Shown: positions 1 through 5,641 of the stretch, piece by piece
How the letters are laid out: every line of letters starts with the position of its first letter
Position numbering within the stretch: position 1 is the stretch's first letter
Assembly (NCBI GenBank): GCA_002724895.1
Contig: PBQB01000030.1
Location: 11,746-17,386, forward strand
Length of the DNA stretch: 5,641 nucleotides
Direction of reading: 5' to 3'
DNA from: Flavobacteriales bacterium
GTDB taxonomy: Bacteria > Bacteroidota > Bacteroidia > Flavobacteriales > BACL11
The notes under the pieces: generated by a model
The model's database searches: none
The model's input: the letters and a program-made list of their open reading frames with translations, nothing else
Told to the model about the DNA's origin: nothing
Position numbers and translations under genes: made by a program

Positions 1-816
1 TCTTTTGGTAAGATTAAAAGAGGAAATAGAGAAATTATAATCACATCAAAAAATGGTGAAGAAAAGAAGTATTTAATTAAGCTTTCAAAACATATTTTGG
101 TTCAAGAAAATGATTATGTTAAAGCAGGTACACCTTTATGTGATGGAGTTATTACTCCTGCTGATATATTATCAATAAAAGGAGTTGTAACTGTACAACA
201 GTACATTGTTAATGAGATTCAGGATGTTTATCGATTACAAGGTGTAAAGATTAATGATAAACATTTTGAAGTGTTAGTCAGACAAATGATGCGTAAAGTA
301 CAAATTGCCGATTCTGGTGATACATATTTTTTAGAGAATGCTTTAGTTAGTAAAGAACATTTTCAAGCACAAAATGATAAAATTTATGGTATGAAATATG
401 TTACTGATGCAGGAGAATCTGATTCTTTTAAACCTGGTCAAATAATTTCTCAAAGAGCATTACGTGAAGAAAATTCAAGATTAAAAAGAAAAGATTCTAA
501 ATTAGTTGAATCAAGAGATGCTGTTCCGGCAACCTCAATCTCAGTACTTCAAGGTATTACTAGAGCTTCCTTACAAGTAGATAGTTGGATTTCTGCTGCC
601 TCTTTCCAGCAAACTACAAAAGTGTTGAATGAGGCTGCAATTACTGCAAAGTGTGATAATTTAATTGGACTTAAAGAAAATGTAATTATTGGAAAAAGGA
701 TTCCTGCTGGTACCGGATTAGTGCAAGCAGAAGATACATTGGTTGCTTCAAAAACAGAATATGAAAAAAGTGATGTAGAAAATATTGTTAATAATGATTT
801 GTCATTAGAAGCTTAA
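1..816 (+). CDS. rpoC: DNA-directed RNA polymerase subunit beta' (C-terminal fragment)
   Basis: This is the last 271 residues of the beta' subunit of RNA polymerase, which with beta builds the catalytic cleft of the transcription enzyme. The frame is open from the first base, so the gene enters from the left. The TTG at 97 is an internal leucine codon, because the residues before it continue the domain. Recognisable beta' signatures are [20 protein letters not shown] (fragment residues about 70-89), followed by [10 protein letters not shown], then [14 protein letters not shown] (201-214) and [17 protein letters not shown] (223-239), the conserved C-terminal region next to the omega-binding end. 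The last 30 or so residues are acidic and not conserved, as is normal. Bacteroidota beta' is about 1,430 residues, so roughly the last fifth is present. No frameshift or lost motif is seen. The stop is TAA, and a DUF3467 gene follows at once, probably cotranscribed. Confidence 0.97.
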   Translation, partial: SFGKIKRGNREIIITSKNGEEKKYLIKLSKHILVQENDYVKAGTPLCDGVITPADILSIKGVVTVQQYIVNEIQDVYRLQGVKINDKHFEVLVRQMMRKVQIADSGDTYFLENALVSKEHFQAQNDKIYGMKYVTDAGESDSFKPGQIISQRALREENSRLKRKDSKLVESRDAVPATSISVLQGITRASLQVDSWISAASFQQTTKVLNEAAITAKCDNLIGLKENVIIGKRIPAGTGLVQAEDTLVASKTEYEKSDVENIVNNDLSLEA

Positions 817-839
817 ACTTAGTATAAATAAATTTATAT

Positions 840-1151
840 ATGTCAGAAAATAAAAAAAATGGTTTGAACATTGAACTAACTGAAGAAGTTGCAGAAGGGA
901 CTTATAGTAATTTAGCTATTATTAATCATTCACCATCCGAATTTGTAGTTGATTTTGTTCAAATGATGCCTGGTATTAAAAAAGCAAAGGTGAAATCTAG
1001 AATTATTCTTACACCTCAACATGCTAAAAGATTTATGAAGGCATTGGTAGAAAATATTTCAAAATTTGAAGAGCAACATGGAGAAATAAATGATATAGGT
1101 CCATCAAATTCTATCCCTCTGAATTTTGGAGGACCAACGCCAATGGCTTAA
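840..1151 (+). CDS. DUF3467 domain-containing protein
   Basis: A 103-residue protein of the DUF3467 family, whose function is not known. Recognition rests on the core at about residues 10-75: an early ELTEEVAEGTYSNLAII strand segment, then FVVDFVQMMPGIKKAKVKSR, then a helix-forming stretch ILTPQHAKRFMKALVENISK. The tail is rich in Pro, Gly and Asn and looks disordered. There is no signal peptide or membrane segment, so it should be cytoplasmic, and no catalytic motif is evident. The ATG at 840 lies 23 bases after the rpoC stop, with an AT-rich leader and no Shine-Dalgarno sequence, which is usual in Bacteroidota. No separate promoter is visible in that gap, so cotranscription with rpoC is likely. 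From general knowledge, genes of this family often follow rpoC in this phylum. A link to RNA polymerase is suggested only by position. Confidence 0.9.
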   Translation: MSENKKNGLNIELTEEVAEGTYSNLAIINHSPSEFVVDFVQMMPGIKKAKVKSRIILTPQHAKRFMKALVENISKFEEQHGEINDIGPSNSIPLNFGGPTPMA

Positions 1152-1161
1152 ATATTTCATA

Positions 1162-1191
1162 ATAATTACTCTTGTAGAAACGAGTATTTAT
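1162..1191. terminator. weak hairpin at the convergent DUF3467/pruA junction
   Basis: The arms ATAATTACTC (1162-1171) and GAGTATTTAT (1182-1191) can pair as five bases, one mismatch and four bases, with a 10-base loop. The structure begins 10 bases after the DUF3467 stop and includes the pruA stop codon and its last codons. Reading rightward it is followed by only a short broken T run (TCTTTT), and reading leftward there is no T tract. It is the only candidate 3'-end structure for the rpoC transcript in the 14-base gap, but it is weak as an intrinsic terminator and may be coincidental in AT-rich DNA. Confidence 0.25.
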
Positions 1192-2794
1192 AATCTTTTG
1201 GAGGAACGAATGTTTCTTTAATAGTTCTTGGTGAAACCCATCTTAACAGGTTTAAGATTGAACCTGCCTTATCATTTGTCCCAGATCCTCTTGATCCACC
1301 AAATGGTTGTTGTCCCACAACAGCTCCAGTTGGCTTATCATTTATATAAAAGTTTCCAGCTGAATTTTCTAAATATTTTGTTGCATACTCAATTGCGTAT
1401 CTATCTTTAGCAAATACAGCTCCAGTAAGAGAGTATTCAGAGGTATTGTTAACTAAATTCAGTGTTTTTATCCACTCTTTTGGTTCATATATAAATATTG
1501 TTATAACTGGACCAAAAATTTCTTCAACCATGGTTTTAAAATTAGGATTGCTAGTTTCAATTATGGTTGGTTCAATAAAATATCCAGTTTTTTTATTAAA
1601 ATTGCCACCAGCAATAATATTAGCATCTTTAGAATTTTTGGCATATGTAATATAATCTACAATTTTGTCATATGCCTTTTCAGAAATAACTGCATTAATA
1701 AAATTTTGGGGATTTTCTGGACTTCCAATTCGAAATTCTTTTAAATCAGATTTTAGTTTTGTTTTAACTTCAGGCCATATGTTTGAAGGGATATATGCTC
1801 TTGATGCTGCAGAACATTTCTGACCTTGATATTCAAATGCACCTCTTGAAATTGCTGTAGCTACTTCATAAGCATCAGCAGTTTCATGTGCTATAATAAA
1901 ATCTTTCCCTCCTGTTTCTCCAACTATTCTAGGGTATGTTTTATAATTTGAAATATTCTCTCCAATAGTTTTCCATAATTTACGAAAGACATTAGTTGAT
2001 CCAGTAAAATGTAATCCTGAAAAATTTTTGTCATTAAAAATAACTTTTGATATTTTTTCACCACTTACAGTCACCATATTTATTACTCCTTTTGGCAGTC
2101 CTGCTTCTTCAAAAAGTTCCATAATTACATTTGCAGAGTATATTTGAGTTTCAGCAGGTTTCCATATAACAACATTACCTAACATTGCAGGAGCCGCACA
2201 TAGATTTGCGCAAATCGATGTAAAATTAAAAGGAGTAATTGCAAAAATAAATCCTTCTAATGGACGATGTTCAAGTCTATTCCATACACCAGGAAGAGAT
2301 TCTGGTTGTTCTTTGTAGATTTGACTCATATATTGTACATTAAATCTAAAAAAGTCTATTAATTCACATGCTGCATCAATTTCTGCTTGATAAACATTTT
2401 TGCTTTGACATAGCATAGTTGCTGCATTCATTTTAGCTCTGTATGGGCCAGCAAGAAGGTCGGCAGCTTTTAAAAAGATAGAAGCTCTATCTTCCCATTT
2501 CATGGCGGACCATTTTTTTCTAGCTTCCATTGCTGCTTTAATAGCATCTTTAACTTCTATTTCACCACCATAATTTGAAGTTCCTATTGAATGTTTGTGG
2601 TTATGAGGTAGTGTTATACTTCTTTTATTTTTAGTATAAACTTTTTCTTGTCCGATATACATAGGAATATCAATGTGTTGTTTATAAAGATTTTTATATT
2701 CTTTTATTAACTCATTTAGTTCACTACTATTTTTTTTGTATGATTTAACTACTTCATTTTTAGCTTTAGGTACATTGTAGAATCCGTTCGACAT
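1166..2794 (-). CDS. pruA: L-glutamate gamma-semialdehyde dehydrogenase (1-pyrroline-5-carboxylate dehydrogenase)
   Basis: A stand-alone 542-residue aldehyde dehydrogenase of the P5C dehydrogenase type. It oxidises glutamate gamma-semialdehyde (in equilibrium with pyrroline-5-carboxylate) to glutamate with NAD+, the second step of proline breakdown in the cytoplasm. Visible catalytic features are Asn190 in TPFNF (oxyanion hole), Lys212 in WKPAE (NAD binding), FTGS at 263-266, Glu293 in GETGGKDF (general base), the nucleophile Cys327 in GQKCSAASRAY, and Glu425 in EEIFGPV (NAD ribose). The loop QPFGGSRGSGTNDKAG (496-511) is the P5CDH substrate-anchoring segment. The N terminus (GFYNVPKAKNEVVKSY) matches the family start, and length is typical for the non-fused form, with no PutA proline dehydrogenase domain. 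The ATG at 2794 follows an A-rich leader without a Shine-Dalgarno sequence. The plug gene ends 41 bases upstream on the same strand. Its own promoter is possible. All key residues are intact. Confidence 0.96.
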   Translation of the reverse strand: MSNGFYNVPKAKNEVVKSYKKNSSELNELIKEYKNLYKQHIDIPMYIGQEKVYTKNKRSITLPHNHKHSIGTSNYGGEIEVKDAIKAAMEARKKWSAMKWEDRASIFLKAADLLAGPYRAKMNAATMLCQSKNVYQAEIDAACELIDFFRFNVQYMSQIYKEQPESLPGVWNRLEHRPLEGFIFAITPFNFTSICANLCAAPAMLGNVVIWKPAETQIYSANVIMELFEEAGLPKGVINMVTVSGEKISKVIFNDKNFSGLHFTGSTNVFRKLWKTIGENISNYKTYPRIVGETGGKDFIIAHETADAYEVATAISRGAFEYQGQKCSAASRAYIPSNIWPEVKTKLKSDLKEFRIGSPENPQNFINAVISEKAYDKIVDYITYAKNSKDANIIAGGNFNKKTGYFIEPTIIETSNPNFKTMVEEIFGPVITIFIYEPKEWIKTLNLVNNTSEYSLTGAVFAKDRYAIEYATKYLENSAGNFYINDKPTGAVVGQQPFGGSRGSGTNDKAGSILNLLRWVSPRTIKETFVPPKDYKYSFLQE

Positions 2795-2811
2795 TTTTTT
2801 TGTTTTTTTTA

Positions 2812-2819
2812 CAAATTTA
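2812..2819 (-). promoter_or_regulatory. putative -7 promoter element upstream of pruA
   Basis: Read on the minus strand this is TAAATTTG, a full match to the Bacteroidota housekeeping -7 consensus TAnnTTTG. It lies 17 bases before the pruA ATG, so a transcript would have a leader of about 10 bases that is nearly all A. No TTG-type -33 element is seen at the expected 17-23 base spacing, where only T-rich sequence lies. In DNA this AT-rich such octamers occur by chance, so an independent pruA promoter is only possible. Confidence 0.35.
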
Positions 2820-2824
2820 TATAA

Positions 2825-2845
2825 GTTATTTAAATTTAAAATAAC
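2825..2845. repeat. short inverted repeat over the plug gene stop codon
   Basis: Perfect 7-base arms GTTATTT (2825-2831) and AAATAAC (2839-2845) flank a 7-base AT spacer. The plug gene stop codon (2836-2838) lies in the spacer. On the minus strand no T tract follows, so it does not resemble an intrinsic terminator. It sits just upstream of the possible pruA -7 box, where it could be an operator or a weak RNA hairpin between two cotranscribed genes. Its stability would be low because only one G-C pair per stem is present. Confidence 0.3.
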
Positions 2846-4224
2846 TCTTTTGATGATATTTTAAGAAATCCAATTAACTGATCATAACTGTCATTTATTT
2901 GTTTATAATAAACATAAATAAAATAATCGTTTTTTGTTTGATAATGTGATCCTTCAATATGTTGAATGTCAACAAAATTTGTTAAGCTATCATAAACGGC
3001 ATAACCATAATTATAGTAACCTTGCTTTAATTGAATCTTTTTTTCATATTTTTTTTTAATATTGTTATAAACCATTCTATTTTCTTCTTTTATTTGCCAA
3101 TCGCTAAACTTTCCAGTAATATAAACGTCACCAAATTGGATTTTTTTAATTGGTAATGAAAAGAATACAAAAGGGTATTCAGATTCAATTTTTGGTTCTA
3201 CAGATTCTTGAGTTGAAATAAAATAATTTCCATTTAAATCTGGTAAAATGGAATAATAATTAAATGCTCTTTTTTTATCATTAAATAAAAAAACATTATA
3301 ATTATTACTGTCCATTGAAATGTCTCTAATTTTTTCAGAAAAAAATCTTAAACTTCTAATATCAAAATTTCTAAATTCATTACCTCCCCAAAATGTATTA
3401 CTTCCATCATCATAATTATAATCTAAGATATCTTTTTTAACAAACAATGGTTGCAAATTATTAATTTCGTCTATTTCAGAATTGTTTTGTTTTATTGATA
3501 CTTTAACTTGAGAGAATGGATTGTCAATTTTTAATCCAGGATGAATAATTTTAAAATCAATTTCATGTTTAGTGTTTCTGAATTCTGCTAGTGTGGCTTT
3601 TTTTGCATTCGCTTTTATACTGATTTTTGTGTCTAAAACCATAAATCTTTTATGCGCAACTATTTTTTCATTTTCATAGATTTCAAAAATATAATTTCCT
3701 GAAATCAGAGGTTTCATTTCTAAACATGGAAACTCAAAGCTGTAGTGAGTGTAGTTTTCTAAAGTGTTAAATGAGGATTCAAAGTTTATTATTGGGTTTT
3801 TAAAAAAACCAGAAATATATTCAGATTTTCTTAAATCAGATCTATACCAATTAAAATCACAATGAATAATGCTATAGTAATAGTCTTTTATGTCTCCATC
3901 CAAGTCATCAAAACTTATTATTAATTTGTTATTTGTTTTTAAATTAATAATCGGAATAGACATTTCATCTTCTGCTTTATGACAAACAAATGTTTTAATA
4001 TTATTATAAAAAATCTTGTTTTTATAAATAGTTTTAGTGTCTTTTATTGATAGAACGAAACTATTTTTATTTATTAAAGAATCATTTTTGTCTTTAATTT
4101 TTACAACATCATTATTTAAATTTTTAGTTAAATTAAAACAAGAAAAAAAAGTACATAACAAAAAAAATAATATTAAAAATTTGATGAACTTTATTTTATT
4201 TTCAACCTCTTTAATTAGAATCAT
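2836..4224 (-). CDS. type IX secretion system plug protein (DUF5103 family)
   Basis: A 462-residue homologue of the DUF5103 family, whose Flavobacterium member was found structurally as the Plug that closes the periplasmic end of the SprA outer-membrane translocon of type IX secretion. Family hallmarks seen here, in order, are LIISFDDLDGDIKDYYYSII (101-120), HCDFNWYRSDLRKSEYISGF (121-140), the SFNTLENYTHYSFEFP segment (151-166), SGNYIFEIYE (175-184), RFMVLD (193-198), RNTKHEIDF (216-224), FWGGNEFRNFDIRSLRF (278-294), GDVYITGKFSDWQ (365-377) and LKQGYYNYGY (399-408). The N terminus has several lysines, then a hydrophobic run (about 16-28) ending FFSC at Cys29, so it is exported and may be a lipoprotein. 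No other transmembrane segment is seen. It lies upstream of pruA in the same direction and divergent from nqrA. No other secretion component is in the window. Confidence 0.92.
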   Translation of the reverse strand: MILIKEVENKIKFIKFLILFFLLCTFFSCFNLTKNLNNDVVKIKDKNDSLINKNSFVLSIKDTKTIYKNKIFYNNIKTFVCHKAEDEMSIPIINLKTNNKLIISFDDLDGDIKDYYYSIIHCDFNWYRSDLRKSEYISGFFKNPIINFESSFNTLENYTHYSFEFPCLEMKPLISGNYIFEIYENEKIVAHKRFMVLDTKISIKANAKKATLAEFRNTKHEIDFKIIHPGLKIDNPFSQVKVSIKQNNSEIDEINNLQPLFVKKDILDYNYDDGSNTFWGGNEFRNFDIRSLRFFSEKIRDISMDSNNYNVFLFNDKKRAFNYYSILPDLNGNYFISTQESVEPKIESEYPFVFFSLPIKKIQFGDVYITGKFSDWQIKEENRMVYNNIKKKYEKKIQLKQGYYNYGYAVYDSLTNFVDIQHIEGSHYQTKNDYFIYVYYKQINDSYDQLIGFLKISSKELF

Positions 4225-4280
4225 TCTAAATAATATTTTTATAGTTAATTATACATTAAAAAAAGGTATAAATGTAATTG

Positions 4281-4288
4281 CAAATTTA
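4281..4288 (-). promoter_or_regulatory. putative -7 promoter element for the plug gene
   Basis: On the minus strand this reads TAAATTTG, a complete match to TAnnTTTG. It lies 56 bases upstream of the plug ATG, giving an expected leader of roughly 50 bases. It directly abuts the plus-strand box at 4289, so only one polymerase could occupy the site at a time. A TTG -33 element is not apparent at the usual spacing. The plug gene, and probably pruA behind it, would be transcribed from here. Confidence 0.45.
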
Positions 4289-4296
4289 TAATTTTG
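4289..4296 (+). promoter_or_regulatory. putative -7 promoter element for nqrA
   Basis: This reads TAATTTTG, a complete match to TAnnTTTG, and ends 25 bases before the nqrA ATG, implying a leader of about 20 bases that ends in an A tract. No clear TTG -33 element is visible 17-23 bases upstream. The box forms the right half of the 22-base palindrome. It is the best placed promoter candidate for nqrA and, by extension, any downstream nqr genes. Confidence 0.5.
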
Positions 4297-4321
4297 CAAA
4301 CGAAAAATCTAATTAAAAAAA

Positions 4322-5641
4322 ATGTCTAAGGAAATTAGAATTAGAAAAGGTCTGGATATTAAAATTTTTGGTGAAGCAGAGAAAGTTTACTCATCTGTGA
4401 AGCCTGCAAAAAAGTATGTTGTAAAACCTACTGATTTCCATTCATTAACTCCTAAAATGGTTGTAAAAGAAGGAGAAAAAGTTAAGGCTGGATCTATTTT
4501 ATTTTTTGATAAATATAATGAAAGAATAAAGTTCTGTTCTCCAGTAAGTGGCCAAGTAATTGAGATAAAAAGAGGGGCTAAAAGAAAAATTTTGGAAGTA
4601 GTTATTGATGCCGATTTAGAAATAGAGTATAAAAAATTTGATATTCCATTAAATAAACTATCTAGAAAAAATATTATTGATTTGATGTTAGAATGTGGAG
4701 TTTGGCCTTTTATTAGACAAAAACCATATGATATTATTGCAAATCCTGATGATATGCCTAAAGCTATTTTTATATCATCTTTTGACTCTGCTCCATTAAC
4801 AATAGATAATGATTTTGCATTATATGGAATGGATGATTTATTTCAACAAGGAATTGATATAATCACTAAACTCACAAACGGGAAGTTACATTTAAATATT
4901 GACGGTAACACAAATCTTGCAAAGATATTCTCAAATACTAAAAAAGTCCAAAAAAATATTTTTTCTGGACCTCATCCTGCTGGAAATGTTGGGGTACAGA
5001 TTCATCATTTAGACCCTATTAATAAAGGAGATATTGTATGGTATTTGTCACCTCAAGATGTTTTAGCCATAGCTAGGTTGTTTAAGGATTCTATTTATGA
5101 CGCATCTAGAATTGTTGCTCTTGCAGGTCCTCAAGTTGTTAAACCAAGATACTATAGAATAATTTCAGGAGCTAAATTAGAAAACATTTTTAAGGATAAT
5201 ATTCGGCCTGGAGATACAAGATACATTTCGGGTGATATTCTTACTGGTGATCAAATTGATGTAGATGGTAGTCTGGGATTCTATCATACAACTATTTCTG
5301 TTATTGAAGAAGGAAAATATCAAGAGTTTTTTGGTTGGTTATTACCAGGTTTAAACAAATTTTCTATGTCTAAATCTTTTTTATCCTGGTTATTTCCATC
5401 AAAACAGTATTCTTTAAATGCAAACATGCATGGAGAAGAAAGAGCTTATGTTGTAACAGGACAATATGAAAAAGTTTTACCAATGGATATTTATCCTATG
5501 CATCTCATTAAAGCAATTTTAATGGAAGATATAGATTTGATGGAAAATTTGGGAATTTATGAAGTGTCTCCGCAAGATTTTGCATTATGTGAATTTGTTT
5601 GTACATCTAAAATGGATGTGCAAAACATTATTAGAAAAGGG
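4322..5641 (+). CDS. nqrA: Na+-translocating NADH:quinone reductase subunit A (3' end cut by window)
   Basis: The first 440 residues of NqrA, the peripheral cytoplasmic-side subunit of the Na+-NQR complex (NqrABCDEF) that passes electrons from NADH to quinone (menaquinone in most Bacteroidota) while pumping sodium. NqrA contributes to quinone binding. Evidence includes the opening IRIRKGLDIKIFGEAE (5-20), a barrel-sandwich domain with VVKEGEKVKAGSILFFDK (47-64) and CSPVSGQVIEIKRGAKR (72-88), the conserved SGPHPAGNVGVQIHHLDPIN (215-234), then RYISGDILTG (300-309), and the C-terminal LGIYEVSPQDFALCEFVCTSK (410-430, written without its last step of about ten residues). Family length is about 450, so only the extreme C terminus is missing. 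The ATG at 4322 is chosen because it begins the conserved N terminus and is preceded by seven A residues without a Shine-Dalgarno sequence. No stop or frameshift occurs in frame. nqrB is expected just beyond the edge. Confidence 0.96.
   Translation, partial: MSKEIRIRKGLDIKIFGEAEKVYSSVKPAKKYVVKPTDFHSLTPKMVVKEGEKVKAGSILFFDKYNERIKFCSPVSGQVIEIKRGAKRKILEVVIDADLEIEYKKFDIPLNKLSRKNIIDLMLECGVWPFIRQKPYDIIANPDDMPKAIFISSFDSAPLTIDNDFALYGMDDLFQQGIDIITKLTNGKLHLNIDGNTNLAKIFSNTKKVQKNIFSGPHPAGNVGVQIHHLDPINKGDIVWYLSPQDVLAIARLFKDSIYDASRIVALAGPQVVKPRYYRIISGAKLENIFKDNIRPGDTRYISGDILTGDQIDVDGSLGFYHTTISVIEEGKYQEFFGWLLPGLNKFSMSKSFLSWLFPSKQYSLNANMHGEERAYVVTGQYEKVLPMDIYPMHLIKAILMEDIDLMENLGIYEVSPQDFALCEFVCTSKMDVQNIIRKG

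Larger units (their letters stand above)
4278..4299. repeat. 22-base imperfect palindrome in the divergent plug/nqrA promoter region
   Basis: The arms TTGCAAA (4278-4284) and TTTGCAA (4293-4299) pair perfectly, and the inner bases continue the dyad (TTA at 4286-4288 against TAA at 4289-4291) with a single mismatched pair at 4285/4292. It sits in the 97-base region between two divergent genes and contains a -7-like box on each strand. It could be a regulator-binding site or simply the result of two face-to-face promoter boxes. It is not followed by a T tract in either direction, so it is unlikely to be a terminator. Confidence 0.6.

Noticed and set aside
97..816. A shorter coding region starting at the TTG at 97.
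   Set aside because: The frame is open back to base 1 and encodes continuous beta' sequence, so the TTG is an internal leucine codon of a gene cut by the window edge.
1228..1655. Two plus-strand open frames of 60 and 69 codons inside the pruA region.
   Set aside because: They lie antisense to conserved dehydrogenase sequence, including the substrate-anchoring loop, have no recognisable domain and are the shadow expected from the real gene.
2795..2811. A-rich homopolymer tracts before pruA (and seven A before nqrA) as slippage or phase-variation sites.
   Set aside because: They lie outside the coding sequence and fit the normal A-rich translation leader of Bacteroidota. No length-dependent frame change would result.
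4037..4291. A plus-strand open frame of 84 codons antisense to the plug N terminus and running into the divergent promoter region.
   Set aside because: Its hydrophobic, Lys/Ile/Asn-rich composition simply mirrors AT-rich DNA opposite the signal peptide. It overlaps the likely promoters and matches no family I know.
4225..4321. A riboswitch or small RNA in the divergent intergenic region.
   Set aside because: The region is only 97 bases, nearly all A and T, with no G/C-rich stems or conserved riboswitch core. The palindrome is better explained by promoter boxes or a protein-binding site.
1..5641. A mobile element, CRISPR array, toxin-antitoxin or defence system.
   Set aside because: All of the sequence apart from short gaps is taken by five recognisable core genes of consistent composition. 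No direct repeats, integrase, transposase or spacer-like periodicity was seen.

Overview
The window looks like an ordinary core-genome stretch of a low-GC member of the Bacteroidota, probably Flavobacteriales-like. This rests on four things. A homologue of the type IX secretion plug protein (DUF5103) is present, and that family is restricted to this phylum. The rpoC terminus is followed by a DUF3467 gene, a pairing I recall from Bacteroidota. Starts are preceded by A-rich leaders without Shine-Dalgarno sequences. Matches to the Bacteroidota -7 promoter consensus TAnnTTTG sit upstream of three genes. DNA is strongly AT-rich by eye, and arginine is mostly AGA. Taxonomy below phylum is inference.

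Layout from left to right: (1) the 3' end of rpoC (RNA polymerase beta'), running off the left edge, then a small DUF3467 gene 23 bases downstream, both on the plus strand. (2) A convergent junction of only 14 bases, with a weak hairpin reaching into the opposing gene. (3) On the minus strand, pruA (L-glutamate gamma-semialdehyde / 1-pyrroline-5-carboxylate dehydrogenase), and 41 bases upstream of it the type IX secretion system plug protein gene, which is transcribed first if the two form an operon. (4) A 97-base divergent intergenic region centred on an imperfect 22-base palindrome that carries two back-to-back -7-like boxes. (5) nqrA on the plus strand (quinone-binding subunit of the Na+-translocating NADH:quinone reductase), cut by the right edge, probably about ten codons short of its stop.

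The genes cover transcription (rpoC), proline and glutamate catabolism (pruA), outer-membrane protein export (plug) and respiratory sodium pumping (nqrA). A loose energetic link is possible, since proline oxidation feeds electrons and NADH to the respiratory chain and NqrA belongs to the entry complex, but the sequence does not demonstrate joint regulation beyond the shared divergent promoter region. No mobile element, CRISPR array, tRNA, rRNA or clear undescribed system was found. The most interesting item is the palindromic divergent promoter between the plug gene and nqrA.
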